A stretch of 64,000 nt of DNA from CAVIQK01 sp964613035 (GTDB lineage: Bacteria; Bacillota; Clostridia; Christensenellales; DTU072): contig CAZTFQ010000001.1 in assembly GCA_964613035.1 (NCBI GenBank), forward strand, positions 1-64,000, read 5' to 3'. The position numbers and the translations under genes are program-made. The notes beneath the pieces were generated by a model that did no database searches, was not told the origin of the DNA, and was given only the letters and a program-made list of their open reading frames with translations. Below, piece by piece: positions 8,175 through 17,213 of this stretch (position 1 is its first letter; every line of letters starts with the position of its first letter).

Positions 8175-8831
8175 ATGGATAGACTTAAAAGACTCTTTGC
8201 CATAAAACTTTCTAAACGTAACATTATTCTCATAGCTTGCGGTTGTATAGTCAACATAGGACTTTTTATATTGATGAAACATTTTCAGATACCTCTTTAT
8301 CTGGATACCGTGGGCACTGCGTACATATCGTTCCTGTTGGGCCCCACCGCGGGAATAATTACGTCTATAGTGACTATGATGGTACAGTTCATAGTAATTC
8401 AGGCGGACGCCGTTTTGTATGCGCTTATCTCTGTCGGCGTGGCGTTGTCCGTAGGACTTACCGCGCGTACCAAGGGGTATAAAAACGGTCTCGCCGTTAT
8501 GGGTGTTATTTTCATCAGCTACCTCATAGCGACGATAATATCGTCTCTCGCGCCGTTGCTCTCCAAGGGCTCTTATCATATGGACCTGTATACCAATATT
8601 CTCTACACTGCCATTACGGAGATACTTACCACTCGTCTTTATATGGAAAAAGTCGGCGCACAGATAGTGGCGTCTCTTTCCGCGGGAGCGATTATCAGAC
8701 TGGTAGACACGCTGGTCGTATCGATAGTGACTTTCGTGTTCTATATGCTTACGCCCAAGCGCGTCCGTTACGAAATGATGGGCTACGACGTAGAGGCGAT
8801 TGCCGCAGAACCTAAATCCGACGATGAATAA
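8175..8831 (+). CDS. ECF-transporter S-component-like membrane protein
   Basis: This 218-residue protein has about six membrane segments and short loops. The motif LDTVGTAYISFLLGPTAGI is typical of S components of energy-coupling-factor vitamin transporters and of the related membrane domain of LytS-type sensors. In ECF systems the S component binds the vitamin in the membrane and pairs with a shared EcfA/A'/T module. No such ATPase or T subunit is in the window, so it would use one encoded elsewhere. Start 8175 is chosen for the GGAGGG just upstream, although spacing is short (about 4 bases); the frame is open from 8103. Its stop overlaps the SDR start. Substrate is not evident. Confidence 0.65.
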   Translation: MDRLKRLFAIKLSKRNIILIACGCIVNIGLFILMKHFQIPLYLDTVGTAYISFLLGPTAGIITSIVTMMVQFIVIQADAVLYALISVGVALSVGLTARTKGYKNGLAVMGVIFISYLIATIISSLAPLLSKGSYHMDLYTNILYTAITEILTTRLYMEKVGAQIVASLSAGAIIRLVDTLVVSIVTFVFYMLTPKRVRYEMMGYDVEAIAAEPKSDDE

Positions 8832-9540
8832 AACGGCTATAGTGACCGGCGCGTCGGGCGGAATCGGCAGCGCGACGGCGATAGAACTGGCTAATGCCGG
8901 CTACAACGTGGTGTTGACTTACAACACTCGTCGTGAATCCGCGACGGACCTTTTTAAAAAGCTCTCTCTCGTTACGAGAGCCGATATGTATCGTCTCGAC
9001 TTAGGAGACGAAGCGTCTATCGACGAAACGGTAAAAAAAATCAATTCTCTCTATCCGACCGTGGACGTGTTGGTCAACAATGCGGGTATGTCGGAGAGGG
9101 AAATTTTCACAGATAAAACTTTTTTCGATATCAAAAGAATTCTAGACGTCAATTTGACGGGAACAATGCTTTTTACTCAAGGGATTTTAAGAAAAATGCT
9201 CCGCCGAGGATCGGGCTCTATCGTCAACGTTTCGTCCGTCTGGGGTAAAGAAGGCGCCGCGATGGAAGTTTCTTATTCCGCGGCTAAAGCAGGCATTATA
9301 GGCTTCACGCGGGCATTGGCAAGAGAAGTCGCGCCTATGGGCGTGAGGGTCAATGCCGTGGCTCCCGGTGCGATAGATACCTCTATGCTGGGAGAGGAAG
9401 AGCGCGTAGGGCTGGAAGAATGTGTGCCGCTCGGAAGACTCGGTACCCCCGAAGAAGTCGCGGGGGCGATTAGATTTTTGGCGGAAGCAGATTACATAAC
9501 CGGAGAAATATTATCCGTAGACGGAGGCGGAATACTGTGA
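8824..9540 (+). CDS. Short-chain dehydrogenase/reductase (FabG-like)
   Basis: This classical SDR of about 238 residues has the NAD(P)-binding TGASGGIG near the N-terminus, NNAG, a catalytic serine in NVSSVWG and the active-site YSAAK. The C-terminal TGEILSVDGG is standard. The family includes 3-oxoacyl-ACP reductases (FabG) and sugar or polyol dehydrogenases. No fatty-acid genes surround it, and it sits between a membrane transporter-like gene and a lipoprotein, so the FabG name should be held loosely. The ATG at 8824 lies inside the end of the preceding gene (8-base overlap), and its stop overlaps the next GTG, indicating translational coupling. Confidence 0.88.
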   Translation: MNKTAIVTGASGGIGSATAIELANAGYNVVLTYNTRRESATDLFKKLSLVTRADMYRLDLGDEASIDETVKKINSLYPTVDVLVNNAGMSEREIFTDKTFFDIKRILDVNLTGTMLFTQGILRKMLRRGSGSIVNVSSVWGKEGAAMEVSYSAAKAGIIGFTRALAREVAPMGVRVNAVAPGAIDTSMLGEEERVGLEECVPLGRLGTPEEVAGAIRFLAEADYITGEILSVDGGGIL

Positions 9541-10496
9541 AAAGGGCTCTTTTCGCGATATTGACGATAATAGTCGTCATCGTCGTCGCCGTCGTTGCGG
9601 TCGCCTGCGACGAAAAAAGCGATTTTCGTTTTACGGAAGACGAGGTCAAACTTCTTGCGGGGGACAGTATGGCATTGCCTGCGGAAAACGTCGACGGAGT
9701 GACTTTCGTTTCTTCCGCCCCCGATTTGGTTAAAGCGGAAGACGGCCGCATAGTCAGCTACTCCGACAGAGTGGGGCTGTTCACGGCGACGGCGATGTTG
9801 ACCGCGACGGCAACGGACGGGACGAAGCACACTCTCGTTGTCAGAATATATAAGGACGAAGAAGTTTTTATAAAAGAGACCGACGAAACGTACGTTGTTT
9901 TTAGGGTGAAGACGGGTACTAAATGGCGCGTGGGAGATATATCTTCTCTGTATCGAGAGGGCGATTTCATCTCGGCTCCTTCCGCAGTGGTCGCGTCCGA
10001 CGGCTACAATGCTCCCGTCGTATGGTATAAGGATAAAGCGATGACCGTGACGGCGGACTTTTCCGACGAAGTTATGGGCGATGAAAGCAAGTTTTTCTAC
10101 GGAGAAGAGTTGCTCCGCGACGGAAGTCAGGCGGTCGGCGGCGCCATAGACCTCAACGTGGCTCTCGATTCTTCTCTCGGGGTGTACGTAGTCACCGGAC
10201 TCAAGTACGACTTTCTGCCTTATACTTCGATAGTCATTCCCGATACGTACGTCGTTGACGGAAAAACCGTAGAGCTGCGAGGAATAGCCGACAATGCGTT
10301 TTGTTACGACAGAGTAGCGGACGGACGTCGGTACAACACGGGACTTCAGAACCTCACCGCCGTAGATCTGTCTCACATAGACTATATAGGGAGTTGCGCG
10401 TTCAAAAACTGTCTTGCGTTAAGTAACGTCAAGATGAAAGCAACGGTAAGTAAAGCCGCCGACGCTTTCGTCGGAACGGCAACCCCGTATGCATAA
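9537..10496 (+). CDS. Lipoprotein with Ig-like region and C-terminal LRR_5-type segment
   Basis: GTG start overlapping the SDR stop (GTGA). The signal peptide ends in VAVAC with the lipidated Cys at residue 24, so the mature protein is anchored on the outer face of the membrane. Residues 30-110 look like an Ig-like domain (LLAGDSMALP, SSAPDLVKAEDGRI). The last 100 residues (SIVIPDTYVVDGKTVELRGIADNAF written as two strands, then LTAVDLSHIDYIGSCAFKN) match BspA-type LRR_5 repeats, a surface adhesion or binding module. Function is unknown; binding of a ligand for the neighbouring transport and fucosidase genes is only a guess. Confidence 0.7.
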   Translation: MKRALFAILTIIVVIVVAVVAVACDEKSDFRFTEDEVKLLAGDSMALPAENVDGVTFVSSAPDLVKAEDGRIVSYSDRVGLFTATAMLTATATDGTKHTLVVRIYKDEEVFIKETDETYVVFRVKTGTKWRVGDISSLYREGDFISAPSAVVASDGYNAPVVWYKDKAMTVTADFSDEVMGDESKFFYGEELLRDGSQAVGGAIDLNVALDSSLGVYVVTGLKYDFLPYTSIVIPDTYVVDGKTVELRGIADNAFCYDRVADGRRYNTGLQNLTAVDLSHIDYIGSCAFKNCLALSNVKMKATVSKAADAFVGTATPYA

Positions 10497-10514
10497 AACA
10501 AGGAATATCCGCCT

Positions 10515-12677
10515 ATGAAAAACAGCTTTTTAAGAGATTTAAGACCCGCGCGAGCGTGGGAAGAACGCTATCCTTTAGGCAACGGCGTATTGGGTGCGAT
10601 GGAAGACGGCGGGCTGAAAAACAGCACCGTTTTGCTTAACGATGCCTTCCTCTGGTCAGGGTACGAAGGAATGAAAAAGTGGCGTCCCGACGGAGGCAAG
10701 AGTCTAAGACTTGCTCGAGAACTGTTCCTGGACGGGAAGGTGAAAGAAGCCGAGGACGTTATTTATAAAAACGTCTGCGGAGAGTTTGCGGAAGGATATA
10801 TGCCGCTAGGCGAAATTTCGCTCAAGACGGACTTACCCGAGAAAACGAAAAAGTACGAGAGGATATTGTCTTTGTCGGACGCCGTGCACACCGTCAGAGC
10901 GGAAGATAAAGACTTATGTTATACGGAGACGTCTTTTTGTTCGCACCCCGACGCTTGTTACGTAAAAGAGAGAGTTTCGTCCCGACCTCTCGATACGACC
11001 CTTGCCGTCTCCGATCTGCTCCGTCACGAAAAGCGGATTGTTGAAAACGTCGTTTCGATAAAAGGCGTCGCCCCGTCCAGAGTTTATCCTCATTATTATT
11101 CTCATCCCGGCGGCAACGTTGTCTACGACGAAAATCGCGGGCTTGAATTCGCTTGGGCGGTGAGCGTCGATACGGACGGAAAAATCGAGCCGACGGCGGA
11201 CGGTTTTCAAATCAAAAGCTATAAATATTTACGTCTCACGGTAGTTAGCCAAGTAGGAAAAATCGTCGACGAAAAAGCCCTTGTCTCAAGGCTGGAAGGA
11301 TTGCGAAAAAAGACTGTCGAAGAGCTTAAAGCCTCGCACGTAGCGGACTATAAAGAATTGTTCGACAGAGCGGAATTGACGGTCAACGATATAGAGAATT
11401 CCCCCGCGGTCACTCGCAAGGCGATCAAACGATACGAGAGAGGGTCCGAGGACCCGTCTCTCATCGTGACGGAGTTCGACTTCGGCAGATATCTGCTGAT
11501 ATCTTCTTCCCGTCCCGGCAGTCCCGCGACCAATCTTCAGGGAATATGGAACGACTCTCTTCAACCGCCCTGGAATACTCATCACACCGTCAACATCAAT
11601 ACCGAGATGAATTACTGGTGCGCGGAAATATGTTCTTTGCACGAGTGTATGTTGCCTCTTCTGGACTTTACGGAAAAGGTCGCCGTCACGGGAGAAAAGG
11701 TTGCGAAAGAAACCTTCGGGATGAGAGGGTGGTGCTTAAGCCACAACAGCGATATATGGGGCACTGCCAATCCCGTAGGCGGAGAATCGCCGTCGTCCCC
11801 TATGTCGTACGCGTACTTTTTGGGCGGCGGCGGATGGCTATGCTCCACGCTGTACGAGGGAGCGCGTCTCTCTGGTGACAGAGACTTTTCTCTCAGACTG
11901 TATACTCTGATGAAAGGTGCCGCGGAATTCTACCTGGATTATCTCGAAGAGAACGACGGATATCTTGTTCCTCTCCTCTCTACCAGCCCCGAAAACGCCT
12001 ATTACAAAAACGGCGCCAAGTGCTACCTCGACGCCTATACGACAATAGAGGTCGCGATAATAAGAGATGTCTTCACCGCACTGGTCGAATTACACGAAAA
12101 ACTCGAGTTAGGGCAACCCGACAGAGTGGTTGAGGAGTCTAAAGCGGCTCTTTCTAAACTTCCGCCGTATGCTTTGGGCAAGGACGGAAGGATACTGGAA
12201 TACAGTCGAGAATATCCCGAGACGGAGAAAAAACATCGTCACGTGTCTCATTTGTACGGATTGTATCCGTCCTCTCAAATCGACTCTTCCACGCCTGAGC
12301 TTCTAGAGGGAGTTAAGCGAGTCTTGAGGACAAGGGGATTATACGGGACGGGCTGGTCTCTGTCCTGGAAACTCAATCTGGCGGCAAGGCTTAATAACGG
12401 AGAGTACGCCCGTACGCTGTTGAGACATTACAATCATTTGGTTAAGCCGGGCGGAGTAGGAAGAGGCGGCTGCTATGCATCCCTTCTCTGCGCGCATCCT
12501 CCGTTCCAGATAGACGGCAACTTCGGTTTGACTTCGGGCATAGCGGAGTTACTGAAATCGGTCCTGGAAGGTAAGGCGACGATGAAAGAACTCTTCCCGT
12601 CGAGTTTTAAAAAAATCGAAGTAAGGGGTATCAAATCTTCGGACGGTCGGACTCTGTCGGGGGTTATTGAAGAGTAG
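10515..12677 (+). CDS. GH95 alpha-L-fucosidase
   Basis: This 720-residue enzyme carries GH95 motifs throughout: PARAWEERYPLGNGVLGAM and LLNDAFLWSG at the N-terminus, PATNLQGIWNDSLQPPW, VNINTEMNYW and KKHRHVSHLYGLYPSSQI. GH95 enzymes invert and typically remove terminal alpha-1,2-fucose; the Asn-Ile-Asn in the VNINTEMNYW motif is expected to correspond to the paired asparagines of the active site. There is no signal peptide, so it should act inside the cell on imported fucosyl-oligosaccharides. It is the last gene of the run that starts at 8175, 18 bases after the lipoprotein gene, with an AAGGA ribosome site. A GH29 fucosidase is encoded 12 kb away. Confidence 0.9.
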   Translation: MKNSFLRDLRPARAWEERYPLGNGVLGAMEDGGLKNSTVLLNDAFLWSGYEGMKKWRPDGGKSLRLARELFLDGKVKEAEDVIYKNVCGEFAEGYMPLGEISLKTDLPEKTKKYERILSLSDAVHTVRAEDKDLCYTETSFCSHPDACYVKERVSSRPLDTTLAVSDLLRHEKRIVENVVSIKGVAPSRVYPHYYSHPGGNVVYDENRGLEFAWAVSVDTDGKIEPTADGFQIKSYKYLRLTVVSQVGKIVDEKALVSRLEGLRKKTVEELKASHVADYKELFDRAELTVNDIENSPAVTRKAIKRYERGSEDPSLIVTEFDFGRYLLISSSRPGSPATNLQGIWNDSLQPPWNTHHTVNINTEMNYWCAEICSLHECMLPLLDFTEKVAVTGEKVAKETFGMRGWCLSHNSDIWGTANPVGGESPSSPMSYAYFLGGGGWLCSTLYEGARLSGDRDFSLRLYTLMKGAAEFYLDYLEENDGYLVPLLSTSPENAYYKNGAKCYLDAYTTIEVAIIRDVFTALVELHEKLELGQPDRVVEESKAALSKLPPYALGKDGRILEYSREYPETEKKHRHVSHLYGLYPSSQIDSSTPELLEGVKRVLRTRGLYGTGWSLSWKLNLAARLNNGEYARTLLRHYNHLVKPGGVGRGGCYASLLCAHPPFQIDGNFGLTSGIAELLKSVLEGKATMKELFPSSFKKIEVRGIKSSDGRTLSGVIEE

Positions 12678-12713
12678 TTTCGCCCGAGGACAAGGCGACC
12701 GTAAAATATATTG

Positions 12714-12743
12714 TTGCAATTCCGTCTTAAGGTGTGGTATCAT
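12714..12743 (+). promoter_or_regulatory. Putative promoter of the 12,786 operon
   Basis: TTGCAA (12714-12719), an 18-base spacer and TATCAT (12738-12743). The start would fall near 12750, giving a leader of about 35 bases with an AAGGAAAGG ribosome site. Confidence 0.5.
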
Positions 12744-12785
12744 AAAAAATATAAAACCGAATTGCGGAAGGAAAGGAAACTATAG

Positions 12786-13718
12786 ATGGCTGTACCCAAC
12801 GTACCGTGTATAAAAAAATTGTTTAAGCTAGTCATAACTCTGGCGATAATCGTCGTTATAGCTATCGTGGCTATTGTTATCGTGGGTAATCTCAAAGTCT
12901 CCACGCTGGGACTCGACACGCTGGAGATAGCGGAAGGCGTCACGATGGCGGACGCGGGGCTTGCCGACGAGAAGTTTTTCGTCGTCATTAAGAGCGCCTG
13001 GAGTCTCTGCCGTGCCGACGAAAAGGACTACGTCGTCAATCCTTACGACGTCGACGATAGAGAGGACGTCAACGAAATTTTTTCTCTTCTGCCCCAAATC
13101 AACGGCGTGCCTAAATACGCCGCTCTTCTCTCGTCTCCTGCCGTTCTCAATAAGGGTAACGGTTATCTGTACAGAATAGAAGAGGGAATGTTAACTTATG
13201 TGTTGGAACAAGTCTTCGCGTCCTCAGACACGAGCCTGAATCAACTCTCCGCTCTCGGACTTAGAGCTAAGTCGGTCGTCATCGATAAAGACGATATGAC
13301 TCTGAAAACAGCTTTCGGGGTGGACGTTACGGCTATTTCTTCAACCCTTCCCGATATCAAAGTTTTTAATTGGCCCGAGACCGCGTATCTCAACTTCTCC
13401 GCGAAAATGTCCGTTGACAACGAGGGTAGATTGACACTAAGCGATCGTGCGGTCGATATCAACGGTCTGGACGAAGCTTCCAGCAACGCCATCGTCACGG
13501 CGCTGTATAAAATAGCCCATAGCGACGTCGAAGGCGATTATATCGCGACGATTAAGGACACCGTAGGCGACACGGTGGAGACGGTGATAGGAAATATAGG
13601 AAGAATAGGTAACGCCTCTATAGACGGAGCATCGCAAATGATAACCATTTCTGAATCAAAAGAATACGGGGCGAAAGGAATACTTGACGGCGGATTCCAA
13701 TTTTTGATGAACGAATAG
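12786..13718 (+). CDS. Single-pass membrane-anchored protein of unknown function
   Basis: I do not recognise this 310-residue protein. The N-terminus has Pro/Lys residues and one long hydrophobic segment (about 14-34, very rich in Ile and Val) with no cleavage site, so it is probably anchored with the rest outside. The exported part is mixed alpha/beta with alternating hydrophobic strands (AYLNFSAKMSVDNEGRLTL) and helical stretches, reminiscent of large lipid- or glycolipid-handling anchored proteins but too weakly to name. A good ribosome site (AAGGAAAGG) precedes the ATG. Only 2 bases separate it from the nucleosidase gene, so it is the first gene of a three-gene unit. Confidence 0.6.
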   Translation: MAVPNVPCIKKLFKLVITLAIIVVIAIVAIVIVGNLKVSTLGLDTLEIAEGVTMADAGLADEKFFVVIKSAWSLCRADEKDYVVNPYDVDDREDVNEIFSLLPQINGVPKYAALLSSPAVLNKGNGYLYRIEEGMLTYVLEQVFASSDTSLNQLSALGLRAKSVVIDKDDMTLKTAFGVDVTAISSTLPDIKVFNWPETAYLNFSAKMSVDNEGRLTLSDRAVDINGLDEASSNAIVTALYKIAHSDVEGDYIATIKDTVGDTVETVIGNIGRIGNASIDGASQMITISESKEYGAKGILDGGFQFLMNE

Positions 13719-13720
13719 AA

Positions 13721-14389
13721 ATGATAGGAATTATAGCGGCACTGGATAAAGAAATCGCAGGGTATGAAGAGATACTCGAAAACAAGCAGTCCGTTAGGGC
13801 TGCCAATCTCGTTTTTATGACGGGTAAGCTTAACGGCGTCGACGTGACCGTCGTCAAATCGGGAATAGGCAAGGTGGCTGCGGCTCTGGCTACGGCTATT
13901 CTCATAGACCGATTCGGCGCGGATATTATCGTCAACACCGGCATAGCCGGCGGAATAACCGCTCGTCCGTTGTCGGTAGTAGTCGCCCGAGACGCGGTTC
14001 AGCACGACTTCGACCTGACGGCAGACGGTCAACCTCTCGGTCATATACAGGGCGTAGGCACTTATCTGTCGTCTTCTCCCAGATTGGTGGAAGCGTTCTC
14101 GTCCGCTATAGAGGGAGCACAGGTCGGCACGATAGCCACGGGAGACCAGTTTATAGCAAACAAAGAAAAGAACGACTTTTTAAGAGATACTTTCGGCGCG
14201 GTGGCTTGCGATTGCGAGTCGGGTGCCGTCCTCGAGGTGTGTAGAATCGCCGGAGTCGAGGGAGTATCCGTGAGAGTAATAAGCGACGGAGCCGACGAAA
14301 AGGCGCCTCTTTCTTATCACGAGTTGGCGGAAAAAGCCTCTCGGATAGGGGTGGAAGCGGTGACGAAAGTCATCTCGACGATATACTGA
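13721..14389 (+). CDS. mtnN: 5'-methylthioadenosine/S-adenosylhomocysteine nucleosidase
   Basis: This 222-residue nucleosidase cleaves adenine from methylthioadenosine and S-adenosylhomocysteine, feeding methyl-cycle recycling and, where LuxS is present, AI-2 precursors. It has all the family marks: the N-terminal MIGIIAALDKEI with catalytic Glu11, VNTGIAGG, ATGDQFI, the ribose-binding Glu166 (in CDCESGAV) and catalytic Asp189 in ISDGADEKA. Length equals the family norm (about 230). It lies in the middle of a three-gene unit between a membrane-anchored unknown and a nucleotide-sugar dehydratase, with no methionine genes nearby. Confidence 0.93.
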   Translation: MIGIIAALDKEIAGYEEILENKQSVRAANLVFMTGKLNGVDVTVVKSGIGKVAAALATAILIDRFGADIIVNTGIAGGITARPLSVVVARDAVQHDFDLTADGQPLGHIQGVGTYLSSSPRLVEAFSSAIEGAQVGTIATGDQFIANKEKNDFLRDTFGAVACDCESGAVLEVCRIAGVEGVSVRVISDGADEKAPLSYHELAEKASRIGVEAVTKVISTIY

Positions 14390-14404
14390 AGAAGGACTTA
14401 AACC

Positions 14405-16297
14405 ATGAAAAAATTATCGGGTAGTTACAAAATTTTCACCACGATTTTACTGGATATCGCAATGATGTCCGTAGCGTTTTTCCTCACCTGGTTGATGGAA
14501 ATATCTTATATCGGAGAGATGGTCAAGCCCAATAGCCTGCACGTGTTTTTATACTGGCTTATAGCGGTATCAGTACCGATTATCATCACCGCTCTGATGA
14601 AGGGATATAAAGTCGTATGGAAGTACGCCGGTACGATCGAAGTCGTAAAAATAGTAATCGTCTATCTTGTATCCTTCGTTATCCTCTTGATAATACAGAT
14701 TATAAGCTCGTTTAACGACGTTATAGAAAAAATAACCGTATCTTTCGTGTTCAGCTACTGCGCGATGGCGCTAGGACTGGTCCTTCTTGAGAGGTTTATG
14801 CCCAGATATATTTTGCTGGCGAGGAAAGCTTTCCTGGGAGATAGATACAGAGAGAATAAAAACGTAATCGTATACGGTGCGGGATACACGGGATCCGCGC
14901 TGGTCAGACGTTTCGTCAACAATCCTCAGGACGGTTACAATCCGGTTGCCATCATCGACGACAACGCGGAGCTGAAAGGCAGTTACGTCCAGGGCGTCAA
15001 AGTCGTAGGCGGAAGAGAAAGACTGGAAGAAACCATCAAGAAGTATAAGGCTTCCACCGTCGCCATTGCCATAACGGAAATCAACCGCGAACAAATGCGC
15101 GCTCTGTACAACTATATTTCGCAATTCAAAGTAGATATTAAGCTGTGCGATAATATATCCAATGCGCAAAACGTCCTTTCTCACGACGCCATAGGCCTTA
15201 AAGAAATCAAGATAGAAGACCTCCTCAGACGTCAGCCCCATCAGGTGGACGCGGAGCTCCTCGACAACTTCATCAGAGACAAGGTCGTCATGGTCACGGG
15301 CGGCGCGGGCAGTATCGGCTCGGAAATATGTCGTCAGGCACTTCAGCTGGGGTGCAAGCATCTCGTCATCTTCGATCATAACGAAAACGGTATGTTCGAG
15401 CTCAACGAGGAGTTTAAGAAATCGTTTGAACGAAACCGCTATTCGTTGGTTATGGGTACGGTCAGAGATAAGGTCAAGCTCCAGTGCGTAATGGACGCGT
15501 ACAAGCCCGAGATAGTGCTGCACGCCGCGGCATACAAGCACGTTCCGATGATGGAGCTGGCTCCCGAAGAAGCCGTCAAAAACAACGTTTTCGGCACTAA
15601 GAACGTCATCGAGCAATGCGAGAAGAGCGGCGTCAAGAAGTTTATTCTCATTTCTACGGACAAGGCTGTCAATCCCGCCAATATAATGGGCGCGACCAAG
15701 AGAATAGCGGAGCTGATTCTCGAAGACAGAGCCAAGAGTTACAACACCGTGCTGGCGGCGGTTCGTTTCGGCAACGTGCTGGGCTCGTCGGGATCGGTTA
15801 TTCCGACGTTTCTTAAGCAGATCAACGCAGGTCTCCCCGTCACCGTAACCAGCGAGAAGATGAAGAGATACTTCATGACCATTCCTGAAGCGGTCACTCT
15901 GGTTCTGCAAGCGGGCGCTTTCGCCAAGGGCGGAGAAGTCTTCGTGCTGGATATGGGCGAGCCCGTCTATATCATAGATCTTGCCAAGGATCTCATTCGT
16001 CTGTCGGGACTCGAGCCGTATAAAGACATCCCCATAGTCATTACGGGACTCCGTCCGGGAGAAAAAATGTTCGAAGAACTCCGTTTCGGTAACGAGGACG
16101 TCGACAAAACGTCCAATCCGGGAATCTTCGTCAACAAGCTCGCCGACGTCGACCACACACAGTTGGACGAGGCTCTTCTCAATCTCTTCGAGGCGGCGAC
16201 TCATTCCGACGTAGAAGGAGTGGAGAGGGAGATATTCAAACTGGTCCCTTCCGTATATCGTGAGAGACAAGAAAACGCCAACAAGCAGGTTAACTGA
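14405..16297 (+). CDS. Membrane nucleotide-sugar 4,6-dehydratase (PglF/CapD/WbpM type)
   Basis: This 630-residue protein has four N-terminal membrane segments (about 10-140), a CoA-binding-like Rossmann domain (about 150-270) and a C-terminal extended SDR domain starting with VTGGAGSIGSE (about 295). Such enzymes convert UDP-GlcNAc to the UDP-4-keto-6-deoxy sugar that leads to bacillosamine, N-acetylfucosamine or related surface sugars. The usual Tyr of YxxxK is Met (MGATK, near residue 428) with STDKAVNP before it. This is characteristic of the PglF/WbpM/FlaA1 group, not a mutation. An AGAAGGA site precedes the ATG. No glycosyltransferases are adjacent; the terminator at 16320 ends the unit. 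Confidence 0.88.
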   Translation: MKKLSGSYKIFTTILLDIAMMSVAFFLTWLMEISYIGEMVKPNSLHVFLYWLIAVSVPIIITALMKGYKVVWKYAGTIEVVKIVIVYLVSFVILLIIQIISSFNDVIEKITVSFVFSYCAMALGLVLLERFMPRYILLARKAFLGDRYRENKNVIVYGAGYTGSALVRRFVNNPQDGYNPVAIIDDNAELKGSYVQGVKVVGGRERLEETIKKYKASTVAIAITEINREQMRALYNYISQFKVDIKLCDNISNAQNVLSHDAIGLKEIKIEDLLRRQPHQVDAELLDNFIRDKVVMVTGGAGSIGSEICRQALQLGCKHLVIFDHNENGMFELNEEFKKSFERNRYSLVMGTVRDKVKLQCVMDAYKPEIVLHAAAYKHVPMMELAPEEAVKNNVFGTKNVIEQCEKSGVKKFILISTDKAVNPANIMGATKRIAELILEDRAKSYNTVLAAVRFGNVLGSSGSVIPTFLKQINAGLPVTVTSEKMKRYFMTIPEAVTLVLQAGAFAKGGEVFVLDMGEPVYIIDLAKDLIRLSGLEPYKDIPIVITGLRPGEKMFEELRFGNEDVDKTSNPGIFVNKLADVDHTQLDEALLNLFEAATHSDVEGVEREIFKLVPSVYRERQENANKQVN

Positions 16298-16310
16298 CGT
16301 AAGATTAAAG

Positions 16311-16359
16311 TAAAAAAATAAGGCTTACGAATCGTGTTATCGGTCCGTAAGCCTTTTTT
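16311..16359. terminator. Bidirectional Rho-independent terminator
   Basis: Perfect 10-bp stem AAGGCTTACG (16320-16329) and CGTAAGCCTT (16346-16355) with a 16-base loop. T residues follow on the plus strand (16354-16359) and seven A residues precede it (16312-16318), giving a T run on the minus strand too. It sits between the converging dehydratase and ADP-ribosylglycohydrolase genes and can serve both. Confidence 0.9.
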
Positions 16360-16371
16360 ATAAAAGATTGT

Positions 16372-17205
16372 CTATCGCGCGACTCGCTTTCTTTTAATCG
16401 TTTCGAAAGCGTAATAGATACTTTTAAGGTCGTCGGAGAGATAGTCCGTCGCCTGCATTTCCATAGCGAGAGGAATTCCGTAATATGCCTCTGCGATAGC
16501 TCCCGCCATCGCGCCTATGGTGTCCGAGTCTCCGCCGATGTAGACGGCGTTACGCACTGCATCTTCGAAGTCCGTGCTGTCCAGGAACGCGACCAGCGCC
16601 TGAGGCACGCTCCCCTGACAGGTGACCCAGTTTCCGTCGTCGTCATAACCGTAATGCCCGTATATTTTGGCGATAGTGAATTTTTCGTCGTTGAGTTCCG
16701 AATAATATTCGGACAATCTTTTTCTTATATATTCTTTATCCTTGCCGATACGCGCCAGATACACGCCCATGGCGACGGCTTCCGCGCCTTTGATACCTTC
16801 GGGATGATTGTGCGTGATCTCGGTGACCGCTCGGGACAACTCGACGACTTCCTCTTCACTTTCCGCCACCCAGCCTACGGGACTGACTCTCATTGCGGAA
16901 CCGTTGCCGTAACTGTTATAAGGAAGAGACGGCTTGTCTACGAAGAGCCATCTATAAAAACGCCCTCCCCATCCCGTATGAGGATGAGCGCGCGCGACCT
17001 CTTTCATACAATCGCCTACGATAGCTTTAAGTCTCTCTAGGTCGCCTTTCGCGAGAATGAGAGCTTTGGCGACGGCAATTGTCATGAAAGTGTCGTCGGT
17101 CGGACAACAAGCGGGCGCGAAAAAGGCGAAGTTTTTCCGTCTGTTGTCGTCTTCCTTGAATTCGAATCTGCTTCCTACGATGTCTCCGATGATTGCTCCC
17201 AGCAT
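16372..17205 (-). CDS. ADP-ribosylglycohydrolase family protein (DraG/ARH-like)
   Basis: The family removes ADP-ribose from proteins or hydrolyses related ADP-ribosyl compounds with two Mg ions. The metal motifs are both present: GDIVGSRFEF with PTDDTFMT (residues 35-42) at the N-terminus and GGDSDTIGAMAGA near the C-terminus. At about 277 residues it is normal length and cytoplasmic. The ATG at 17205 is preferred because a GGGAG lies upstream and the residues match the family start; an in-frame GTG at 17223 would extend it by six residues. It overlaps or directly follows the GH18 gene, so the two share a transcript. The natural substrate is unknown. Confidence 0.85.
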   Translation of the reverse strand: MLGAIIGDIVGSRFEFKEDDNRRKNFAFFAPACCPTDDTFMTIAVAKALILAKGDLERLKAIVGDCMKEVARAHPHTGWGGRFYRWLFVDKPSLPYNSYGNGSAMRVSPVGWVAESEEEVVELSRAVTEITHNHPEGIKGAEAVAMGVYLARIGKDKEYIRKRLSEYYSELNDEKFTIAKIYGHYGYDDDGNWVTCQGSVPQALVAFLDSTDFEDAVRNAVYIGGDSDTIGAMAGAIAEAYYGIPLAMEMQATDYLSDDLKSIYYAFETIKRKRVAR

Positions 17206-17213
17206 AATAAATA

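Noticed and set aside
15686..15700. Apparent loss of the catalytic Tyr (MGATK in place of YxxxK) in the dehydratase
   Set aside because: Met at this place is normal for the PglF/WbpM/FlaA1 group, so this is not a damaged enzyme.
14771..16270. A 499-codon open frame on the minus strand opposite the dehydratase gene
   Set aside because: It mirrors a clearly coding gene on the plus strand, has an arginine- and valine-rich composition, no ribosome site and no recognisable motif. It is a by-product of codon bias.
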